From Maniola hyperantus (taxonomy: Eukaryota; Arthropoda; Insecta; Lepidoptera; Nymphalidae): a stretch of DNA of 64,000 nt. Positions 21,833 to 30,860 of this stretch are shown piece by piece; within the stretch, counting starts at the first letter, position 1, and each line of letters starts with the position of its first letter. Location of the stretch: the NCBI RefSeq assembly GCF_902806685.2, contig NC_048541.1, forward strand, positions 6,507,465 to 6,571,464. Direction: 5' to 3'. Both the position numbers and the translations under genes were made by a program. Under the pieces are notes generated by a model, which was given only the letters and a program-made list of their open reading frames with translations, did not search any database and had not been told where the DNA came from.

Positions 21833-23252
21833 CTATTCAATAGCCCACTATAGTTAAAATTTAGTCACTGACAATCAGTTTGCTTAAATTGGAACAAAAT
21901 TCTAACCTTTAAATTTTTGTTGTTTTTCTTGTACAATGTCGGATCGCGGGTATCGTAACCGCGATCGTAGCCGTGATGTGCCGTGATCAAACTCGAAGTT
22001 GTCGAAGCAGACCACGTTGATGTGAAACAGCAGGGCCTAGATGTAGGTCGCGAGATCACGCACTTAGTCGTGTTTTTATCCAAACGTTGCACTCAATACT
22101 GAATCAATACTCCGCGATCGAGAAAAACGTGTCGAGACTTGTCGAAAATAGTTTAACCTCTGTAGTAACTAAACGCGAGTGTAATATTAATCGTCTCGGT
22201 AACACTGTGACCGTTCAAAGAGAATGCAACACTCCCGTTTCCGCACCTTGTTCCGCACAAGATGAAGTCACTGCAATTAAATCTTTAAAATCAAGTACCT
22301 ATACCTTTGGCTTTAATTTTAATTTTAATTTGCTAAGCACGTATTGGCCACGCGAACGTATCTAGTTCAAGTGTGTTTATCCAAATTGAATTTTTGTCTA
22401 AAAGTTTTCACGTCTACCCTACGTGTTTTTGTGAATTAATAATGCCGTCGTCTAAATCTACTAATAGATTTAAGTATAAAAGTAATTCACGTAAATTGAA
22501 TAATGAACAAAGGCGTGCTAGTCGGTGTCGTACAATTAGTGGAACGTAGATGTCTTTATTTTTGGTCTCGATTTTTAATGATGTTGATGCATGGTGTAAA
22601 AAAGTTGATCATGTTCGTAACCTCAACCGATGGCATAGCCGGGAGGTAGTTTCGTAAAGTGGAACTTGTACAAAAGGTTTTTGTTATGATCAGTCTTAGA
22701 TCAATTTTAAAACGGAATTTATTCCACTGTGCCCACGAGAGGTAGACATTGAGATTAAGAACATCTATGTCGGTCCATTAGTCACTTCATGAAGTATCTC
22801 ACCAAGATACCCGCAATTTGAATTCGCAGTTTAAGACTAGAAAGCGTAGTCTTAGTCATAGTACTTTCCAATCACGCTGTTTTCTGAGTGAAAATTAGGA
22901 TCACAGAGTGTACCTACTGTACAAAAAGTTAAAACTTATCGAAAACCAAAAACATCGGTTTTGATGCAGTTTGTTCTTTTTGTAAAAAGAGTAACCGTAA
23001 TGTAGGTAGATGAGTTTTTGCTGAACAATTATTTTTGCCACGAGATAACAAATTGAGTTTCCACAAGATTAGAAATCAGTCTTCATATGGTGTTAGATCG
23101 TTGTATGAATAGGTGGATCTGTCGTAATAAGGACTGTACTAAACCAACTGGGAAATACTTATATTCGAACACGATTCGAACATAGTGCTCACATTTATCT
23201 TTCTTTTCTCGAATGTTCCGACGCAATGCTGCACGCTTGGCTGCGGGCTTTG

Positions 23253-24477
23253 GAACTTTGCACGAGCGTGACGATGCGCTGGCGTTACTGCGCCGTGCCG
23301 CGCCGCTGCCATGCCTTCCTGCGCTCTGCACGAGCGTGACGCTGCGCTGGCGTTGCTGCGCCGTGCCGCGCCGCTGCCATGCCTTTCTGCGCTCTGCACG
23401 AGCGTGACGATGCGCTGGCGTTGCTGCGCCGTGCCGCGCCGCTGCCATGCCTTCCTGCGCTCTGCACGAGCGTGACGCTGCGCTGGCGTTGCTGCGCCGT
23501 GCCGCGCCGCTGCCATGCCTTTCTGCGCTCTGCACGAGCGTGACGCTGCGCTGGCGTTGCTGCGCCGTGACGCGCCGCTGCCATGCCTTCCTGCGCTCTG
23601 CACGAGCGTGACGCTGCGCTGGCGTTGCTGCGCCGTGCCGCGCCGCTGCCATGCCTTCCTGCGCTCTGCACGAGCGTGACGCTGCGCTGGCGTTGCTGCG
23701 CCGTGCCGCGCCGCTGCCATGCCTTTCTGCGCTCTGCACGAGCGTGACGCTGCGCTGGCGTTACTGCGCCGTGCCGCGCCGCTGCCATGCCTTTCTGCGC
23801 TCTGCACGAGCATGACGGTGCGCTGGCGTTGCTGCGCCGTGCCGCGCCGCTGACATGCCTTCTTGCGCTCTGCACGAGCGTGACGCTGCGCTGGCGTTGC
23901 TGCGCCGTGCCGCGCCGCTGCCATGCCTTTCTGCGCTCTGCACGAGCGTGACGCTGCGCTGGCGTTGCTGCGCCGTGCCGCGCCGCTGCCATGCCTTCCT
24001 GCGCTCTGCACGAGCGTGACGCTGCGCTGGCGTTGCTGCGCCGTGCCGCGCCGCTGCCATGCCTTTCTGCGCTCTGCACGAGCGTGACGCTGCGCTGGCG
24101 TTACTGCGCCGTGCCGCGCCGCTGCCATGCCTTCCTGCGCTCTGCACGAGCGTGACGCTGCGCTGGCGTTGCTGCGCCGTGCCGCGCCGCTGCCATGCCT
24201 TTCTGCGCTCTGCACGAGCGTGACGATGCGCTGGCGTTGCTGCGCCGTGCCGCGCCGCTGCCATGCCTTCCTGCGCTCTGCACGAGCGTGACGCTGCGCT
24301 GGCGTTGCTGCGCCGTGCCGCGCCGCTGCCATGCCTTTCTGCGCTCTGCACGAGCATGACGGTGCGCTGGCGTTGCTGCGCCGTGCCGCGCCGCTGACAT
24401 GCCTTCCTGCGCTCTGCACGAGCGTGACGCTGCGCTGGCGTTGCTGCGCCGCTGCCGCGCCTTTCTGCGCCGTGCCG
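23253..24477. repeat. 68-bp GC-rich minisatellite, about 17 units
   Basis: The unit GCGCTCTGCACGAGCGTGAC … CCGCTGCCATGCCTTTCT recurs at 23253, 23321, 23389 and every 68 bp to 24409, then degenerates to about 24600. Units ending CCTTCCT and CCTTTCT largely alternate, so a 136-bp dimer is the higher-order unit; two units share CATGACGGTG and GACATGCC. Because 68 is not a multiple of 3 and the unit lacks minus-strand stops, all three minus frames stay open for hundreds of codons (for example 23139-24578). These alanine/arginine-rich frames are a by-product of the repeat and I do not call them genes. Confidence 0.9.
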
Positions 24478-25029
24478 CGCCGCTGCCGCGCCTTTCTGCG
24501 CTCTTGGCGAGCCAGACGGCGCGCTGGTGGTACTGCGCTGCGTGCGCCGCTGCGGGCTACGGTGCCTCTCGTGAGCATGGTGGCTCACTGGTGTTCGGTG
24601 CCAAGCCGTGCATGCTGCTCCAAGCGTCGGCGCCCTTCGTGAACGTTTCAGCTCACTGGTATTGTGGCACGATGCCATGCGCATCGTGGGGCAACACAAG
24701 CGCTGCCAAGCCCTTGTACGAGCCGATTGGTGAGAATGTTCTTTTTTTAAAGTTAGTGTTCATGATTTCAATAGGCACGTGTTGTATTAAAGCACGTGAC
24801 CTACGCATACCGTCTTGGACTTGAAGGTGTTTCGTATGACATGCTAGCCAGCGACGCACTGTAGTGTGTTCGTAAATAATGTAACGCGGGTAGATTCAAC
24901 TCTTTTAGAAAATCTGATAATTCCCGTTACCGATTGTTTCCGAGTTTACCATTTTTATGAGATTCATTTGTTAGGGTCAGGCGAGGCCGAGTCTTAAGGA
25001 CAAGGCCATAACGTAGGTAAAAGTCCTTA

Positions 25030-25560
25030 CCCCTTGAGTACATTAAACAAATCTGGCAATCTAAGATCTAGCTGGGTACTTTCGGCGCTACGTTGAGGAG
25101 TATGCTATTCAGACAGCCTGCCTTGCACGTTTGACGAAAAAAAGAGGTTCCTTTTCATTGAGGCCCTGAACAGGAAAAGATACGTCAGAACATCACTGAG
25201 CGACTCACCACTGAGTCCAAGGTAGCAATCTTTGCTAATTTACCCAGGGTGCAGTGAGTAGGTAGTACTCCTACGTGCTGGAAGCGACTTCCGCCACCAT
25301 TTGGTTTGTCTTCAGTTTAAGGGTGTGACCAACTACAACGCTTTCACAGCCACCGAGCGCTGCTGCTTCTGCGCGTTACCCGTAAGTGGATTTATTTCCA
25401 TGAATTATCTTCACCTTTGAGTACTAAAAGCGCACGATGATGTGTTATGGCGACTATCTTAGCTGCAACCCTTTAAGTCAACGGCATCACCAAGCCGAGC
25501 AACTGAATTTAGATGGTGCAGGTCGCAGATAAGGACACGCTCGTCGAGTATCTGTAAGTG
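25030..25560 (+). pseudogene. Decayed pol region of the LTR element
   Basis: One frame near 25083 reads FRRYVEEYAIQTACLARLTK, like the FRRFI..FA.IA.PLT.L.K segment between reverse transcriptase and RNase H in Ty3/gypsy polymerases. It breaks within 20 codons. Other short polymerase-like words follow in shifting frames. No catalytic motif survives. Confidence 0.45.
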
Positions 25561-25766
25561 GGACAGCTAGACTCTCATCGGTATGTGTACTAAAGTGTTA
25601 CGCTCTATTACCGCTACTCACCAGTAGGAGCGGAAGCGTGGTTTTCGTGATACCGTCTTAGTCTGCTGCAAGTCTTCGTCGAAAAGACTCTGGACCTGAC
25701 CCTGAAGTACCTCTAGTTTCTTGGGCTACGTGAGTTCGTAGGCAAGCATGCGGTTCACTACCTGGT

Positions 25767-26171
25767 TTGTATATCAAACAAGCAGGTCTCCAGAGTTCCT
25801 CACCAGCACACAACAATGTGGTTGCTGAAACTGTACGGCTTGATCTCCAGATTGATATCGTGCCTGGCAGGGATGCCTATGATAATCAGAATCGTTGTCC
25901 GCCTCGTGTGTTTCAGGCTGGAGCCATGGTGTTTGTGATCAAGTACTCCCAGTCCACGGGGAAACTTGATCCTGGTATGCGGGGGCCATACAAGGTCCTG
26001 AATACCCTGCCAAGCAGCCGCTACGAGCTGGAGCTGCTGAGTGGGTCGTATGGCACGACTACTCAGGTGGCAGTGGAGGGCATGGTGCCCTGGCGGGGAG
26101 AGTGGCGCCTGGACGCGTGTACTGCTTTCTTCAAGTATGAGTTCAGCTTGTTGACTACTTTGTGGTGGTGA
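25767..26171 (+). pseudogene. Integrase C-terminal fragment (GPY/F domain) of the LTR element
   Basis: The ORF includes GAMVFVIKYSQSTGKLDPGM, then RGPYKVLNTLPSSRYELELL and VEGMVPWRGEW. This is the GPY/F module at the end of Ty3/gypsy integrases (G..V.v......gKld....GPY.V.....yel). The HHCC zinc finger and the DDE core upstream are missing or unreadable. Confidence 0.7.
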
Positions 26172-26368
26172 AGATGAAAGTCGTGATTTTGTTAATCATA
26201 GCCCCAAAACTCTCACCCTCCTAACTAAAAAGGCCTTGCTTGCTCCCTTACGTACTTATCTACTTACGGACTGATCCACGACATCTATTTTTGTGCTATG
26301 ACTAAACAAATCACGGTAATGCTTTACTCCTCAAGGGAAGTTCAACGGTGGCTGGTTGAGATGCACTT

Positions 26369-26575
26369 TCATAGACTGTTGCCCGAGCCCGGTGGTCTGA
26401 TGATGGTCATCTCAAGTTCCTGCTCCATAGACCGTTGCCCGAGTCTGGTGGTCTGAGACCGTTGCCCGAGTCTGGTGGTCTGATGATGGTCACCTCAAGT
26501 TCCTGCTTCATAGACCGTTGCCCGAGTCTGGCGGTGTGAGACCGTTCCCCGAGTCTGGCGGTCTGAAGATGATGA
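26369..26575 (+). repeat. Small tandem array inside the LTR element
   Basis: The phrase AGACCGTTGCCCGAGTCTGG then TGGTCTG recurs about six times. Some units are separated by ATGATGGTCACCTCAAGTTC-type spacers, giving alternating short and long units. It is non-coding. Confidence 0.75.
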
Positions 26576-26737
26576 GAAGAAGCGCGCGCTAGGTTTGAGA
26601 CGTCTCATAGGTTGTTAGGTGTCACCTCCTCTGGGTGATAGGGACACCCCATAAAACTAAATGATTTATCTACATGTCTAGCTAATACTAAGTCGCATTT
26701 CGAATTGCTTACCCATTGTGTTACCATTTATAGCTAT

Positions 26738-27071
26738 GGAGTTGTGCTATATCGAAGCTAATTTCAGGTGATGACTATGAAGTAGTTGGCCCAGGTGCTG
26801 GTCCCCCTTCCGCACCTGAGTCTGCCCCGGCACCTTACGCGGTAGAGGCAGAGGCATCGCTCCATTCGGCGAGCTCCTCACCGGTCTCCCCTCGCGCACC
26901 GCACGCCGACAGCGTTGCGGCACCAGCTGCAAGTCTCCGCAGAGAAGATCTCACGACCTTTTCTGGCTATTTTGGCGGGCGAGGACGCCGCATAGTCAGG
27001 AGAGGCCGTCTTAGGTCACGCCACCTCTCTTAATGAGCTTAGCTATAAAAGCTGAGCGCGCGCGAGCACTG
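26738..27071 (+). pseudogene. C-terminal polyprotein tail running into the 3' LTR
   Basis: A frame open from about 26738 reads GDDYEVVGPGAGPPSAPESA …, then LTTFSGYFGGRGRRIVRRGR and stops at TAA (27030-27032) shortly after the LTR starts. A proline/alanine-rich then basic tail that ends inside the LTR is usual for insect gypsy-type polyproteins. The upstream ORF is broken, so it is a relic. The stop lies at about LTR base 24. Confidence 0.45.
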
Positions 27072-27272
27072 GGCTCATTTCGCTACTGATTTTTGTGCTG
27101 TATTCATCGTGGTCTGGTTTGAATTATGTTTTTCTTTATTACTGACTTTTACTTTTTGTGTCTTTCGTGTTAAATTTTGTTCCAATCATTAAAAGTTTGA
27201 TAATTGTAAAAGTATTTGGTTTTGTGTTAATAAATTGTGTTTTTTTTAATTGAATTTTACTTCTGTACCTAA
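27009..27272 (+). repeat. 3' LTR
   Basis: Identical to the 5' LTR. It is followed by ATATATTATAATTG, which continues the host repeat interrupted at 21551. Confidence 0.9.
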
Positions 27273-27410
27273 ATATATTATAATTGACTTGAATGTTATA
27301 ATGTTTGTTTCTGCAAAAAAAAATGCCATTTGTTTCCTGTAGGCCACGCGGGCGAAGCCGCGGATAGAAGCTAGTTAGTGATATAAATGTTCCACTAGAT
27401 GAACTATCAG

Positions 27411-27611
27411 TACCCTTATTATAAATGCGAAAGTATGTTTGTTTGTCGGTTTGTCCTTCAATCACGTCGCAACGGATTGACGTGATTTTTGCATGGGTAT
27501 AGATTAGGACCTGGAGAGTGACAGGCTACTTTTTATCCCAGAAAATCAAAAGTTCCCACGGGCTTTTAAAAACCTAATTCGGCGCGGACGAAGTCTCGGG
27601 CATCATCTAGT
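27411..27611 (+). repeat. ATCTAGT-tailed interspersed repeat
   Basis: Variant head (GTTTGTTTGTCGGTTTGTCC; CAACGGATTGACGTGATTTT) with the usual TTTTTATCCCAGAAAATCAA and GCGGACGAAGTCTCGGGCAT then CATCTAGT tail. Confidence 0.65.
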
Positions 27612-27884
27612 AAATAATAATAATGAGACTCATAGTAACATGGCCCAACCAACATCAGTGTCTGCACTCCTGTCTACCTACCTACTTATAAACTTTCAAG
27701 AGGAATGTTTATAAGAGGTATATTTTAATAGGTAGACATTTAATATAATATACATTCATATCTATATTATTTTGTCTAATAGGTAGGCTCCCCGTTCAAT
27801 GCTGGCTGGTCCATTACTACTATAAAATAAAAATCATTTTTTTTACAAAATGTTTTGTTATACAACATGGCTTATTTTATTTTT

Positions 27885-30138
27885 TCACTTTCGTTTGGGT
27901 AAAATCTCAGGTGGAATATAATCCTCATCATCTTTTTGCTGTCCTGTCTTTTTAACTGATGAAGTGTCTTCAAGTTTTTCTTTTTCCTCAATTTGTAAGT
28001 CAATGTCCTCTTCATTTTCAAAAAACCATAATTTTTGCTCCTCCACCTGCATTTGTTTTTGTTTCTCCATAATATTTTTTATACGGTTTGCTCTATCTAG
28101 CCGCTTTGATTGCGCCTCAAGTTTGTCTTCCCGAATTTGTTCCCAATTTGAAAACAGCTGTAAAGGTTTTGAAATGAACTTGTCATGTTTACAGTATTTT
28201 GCATAAAACTACTACTATCAGATTCTAGCATACACATAGATTTCAGAATAATATTATTACTGATGAATAATGACTATAAATATTGACCACATTATGTGAA
28301 AATGATGCGTTTTTGTGTGGTAATATTTTTCGGGATTCAAATGACCTCTATGAATATAAGAATATTATAGCCTAGTGGTTAAGAATGACTTCATATTCAC
28401 TTGCTATAATAGTGAGGGAAAACATGTTGGGGAAACCTACATGCCTGTGAGTTCTCCATAATGTTCGCAAAAGTTTTTTAAGTCAGCCAATCTGCACTGG
28501 GTCAGTGTTTGACTATTGCCTTAAGCCTAAACCCTTCTTATTCTGAGATTGATATGATGATAACAATATTAAATTATGAGTTACTAGGTTTTGCCCACGT
28601 CCGTGGTACATAATATATTATGAAATTTATAGCCTAATTTACTTCTGAATAACAGCTTTCTAATAGTGAAATAGTTTTTGAAATCGGTCCAGTAGTTTTG
28701 AGTTTATTTAGTACAAACATACAAAAATACAAATCTTTTCTCTTTATAATATTAGGGAAAAAACTAGACTTCAAGTCATTTGTATACAAGCGACTGTTAT
28801 TCCAGTTGTAATAGGAGTGACGGGGGTAGTGGCTGGAAGCATTAGAAAGTATGTAGATAAATTAGATACAAACATTGATATAAGCATCCTTCAAAAACAA
28901 GCAGCACTACACTCTTCAATCGTAATATCCAAAGTACTAGGTGGTACTGTTTTCGTTCACAACACACAATATTATTGTTGTGACGTAAATACCTTTTTTC
29001 CTGCATGTTGCGGGACAGGGTATTTATTTCAACCAACTACAAGTTGAGAGAGGAAGACTCCTTGAATTAGTGAATTTGTAAAACTTACTTTTTTTTGGGC
29101 AGCAATATCTTTATTTTGTATTCTATTGATAGCATTTTCAATTGCAATTTTAAGTGAATTTTCCAATTTTGTATCGGCAACAGGTGCTTTGTTCAATACT
29201 TCAATGCATTGACATAATATAATTTTTGTGTCTTCTTCTAGAAGTTCTATTTCCTTATTTATTAGCTCTACTACTTCAGTACACAATTTGAAGTTTTTCT
29301 TTTCAGCTACTTGTTTGCACAGTGAGAACAACTTATCATATTTCTTATAAAACAACCAACCTATAATTTGTAAATTACAACTAACATTGTCGTTACTACT
29401 TTTTGACATCAAAGCCAAAGTTTTTCCAGACAAAGTTTTCAAGTCCTTTATGTCAAAGTGATCATCAAAATATGGATTTCTCAAGAACTTGATCCTAATC
29501 TTTATTTCTTCTTTCTTTTTATTTTCTTCTTGGGATATTATTGGTTCTTCAGAAGGGCCCATGTACTCTGATAGGTATTTGTAACTAGCATATTGACAAA
29601 GTGTGTTGGTTATATCATTTGTAAAATCTTCTTGTAACATAATAAATGAAGCTACATTAGATGCATACTCATATTCTTGAGATGTAATTAATTTATCTAA
29701 TAACATATTAGCTGTATAGAAATCCAAAAACACACCAAAGTTCAAAGGATCTTGAAGGATTTGTATTAATTCCTGAATATTGCCAAATTCCATATAGTTT
29801 CTTATAGTTGCATGATGTGTTGATTCTAGTGTGTTACCCGTCTCTGCCGAAAGTCGTAGCTTGTGCAAAAGGTCTTTTAGTTCCTCAAGATAAACAGGAT
29901 CTCTTACTGCATTTGCAAATATATCTACATCGATAGCACTTATAATACCCTTAGATAAAAAATTTTGATCTAATATATTGTAGAAGTCATTCAGATTCAC
30001 TTTAGTAAGTATTGGTGAGGATATTTGCAGCTTCCAAGCTTCATTGCATTTATATTCATTAGTTAAAAATGTTCGTTTCGGTAATAATACAAGCGCATAT
30101 TGCCTTAGAATTGAGCATCTTCTAAAACTGCGTAACAT
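27885..30138 (-). CDS. mRpS27: Mitochondrial small-subunit ribosomal protein mS27 (MRPS27)
   Basis: Two minus-strand exons, 29089-30138 and 27885-28157, join in phase 0 to 440 residues. The start MLRSFRRCSILRQYALVLLPK is a basic, hydrophobic mitochondrial presequence, which is why I prefer it to an ATG 14 codons upstream. FLTNEYKCNEAWKLQISSPI and NFGVFLDFYTANMLLDKLIT match the mS27 pattern, a pentatricopeptide-like helical protein of the mitoribosomal small subunit that binds 12S rRNA and supports translation. The C-terminus is charged coiled coil (NWEQIREDKLEAQSKRLDRA…). The 931-bp intron holds a tRNA-like SINE (28365-28560) and a 28600-28760 repeat. The length is close to human (414). Confidence 0.88.
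28365..28560 (+). repeat. tRNA-related SINE remnant in the mS27 intron
   Basis: AGCCTAGTGGTTAAGAATGA, then GGGAAACCTACATGCCTGTG and TTGCCTTAAGCCTAAACCCT, mirrors the SINE at 10730-11035 on the other strand. The B-box region is largely lost. Confidence 0.5.
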
Positions 30139-30860
30139 TTTGTTTATTTTACTAATAATTAAAGAGAATAACAATACCACTATGCTATTCGTGCTATTCT
30201 CTATCTAATATGTAAAAAGTACTCTGTGATCTAATCAAAGACGTATAATAATTTAAGTCAAAGACTTAAGAGTAGTACGGTATAATATTATAATCTTCTT
30301 CTTCTTCTTAAATATAATAATCACTTGTAAAAACTAAAGTGTCATGTCACCTAAACTTTAGGTCCTAAAGTGTTACCATACCAAACGGCGAAAACAGCCC
30401 GCAAGCAAAAACCAAAAAATCAGGCAAGGAGGCAGGCGCCAGTGCCACAGATCACTTATATCTATGATCACTCGATCTTGGCACGTGGTGGCAATGTTAG
30501 GTTCAGATTTTAGCCACGCGCCAAGATAGCCTTGTCGCACTGTAAATAAAAGCTTTTTACTTAATTTTTTTTGTGCGAAAGATAAAATTTGATTGTTTGT
30601 TTTTTTTCCTATTTGAGAGTAGCCAACGGTACACAAAGAATTTTTTTTATATCTAAATTAAAAGTAAAAAAAAAACTTGTTAAGTTTGTAACTAATTTCT
30701 CATTAAGTGAAATTTGTATAGGTACCTACTCATCTAATTTCTTATGAGAATAAAATTCTTTAACCATAATAATAATTACTTGAAGATGGAAACAAATAAA
30801 CTATTAATGAACTTAAATCTAAAAAAAAAGAAAACAATATTAAATTAAAACTAAAATAAA
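30139..30860. other. Spacer between mS27 and the LINE ORF
   Basis: No gene. 30361-30550 contains phrases (GTGGCAATGTTAGGTTCAGATTTTAGCC-like) resembling 58295-58330. The part next to the LINE stop (about 30640-30860) is A-rich on the plus strand and is probably the LINE 3' UTR; its exact 3' end and tail are not clear. Confidence 0.4.

Larger units (their letters stand above)
21552..27272 (+). mobile_element. LTR retrotransposon, Ty3/gypsy-type, non-autonomous
   Basis: Two 264-bp LTRs (21552-21815 and 27009-27272) show no difference when read side by side. The outer sequence is flanked by ATAT on both sides, consistent with a 4-bp target duplication. The LTR inner borders are TTAGGT…ACCTAA, inverted. 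Inside are a short gag-like start (MSDRGYRNRDRSRD, 21936), scattered pol remnants, an integrase C-terminal GPY/F-like ORF, a 68-bp minisatellite, a second small tandem array and a purine-rich AGGAGAGG before the 3' LTR. There is no intact gag or pol. Identical LTRs with dead coding regions imply recent movement using proteins from another copy. Confidence 0.85.

Noticed and set aside
23253..24477. CRISPR-like regular array
   Set aside because: Units are contiguous with no unique spacers, in a eukaryotic LTR element. It is a minisatellite.
23139..24578. Long minus-strand ORFs (up to 479 codons), Ala/Arg-rich
   Set aside because: They arise because the 68-bp satellite has no minus-strand stop in any frame. 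Three overlapping frames are equally open and the composition simply translates the repeat.
24331..24824. Plus-strand ORFs of 103 and 141 codons at the satellite edge
   Set aside because: Composition and frame follow the degenerate repeat units. There is no recognisable domain, and they end in AT-rich DNA.
21817..26740. Complete gag-pol or envelope gene in the LTR element
   Set aside because: Only short polymerase-like and integrase C-terminal fragments are readable. No frame longer than about 135 codons has retroelement motifs and no envelope-like ORF is present.
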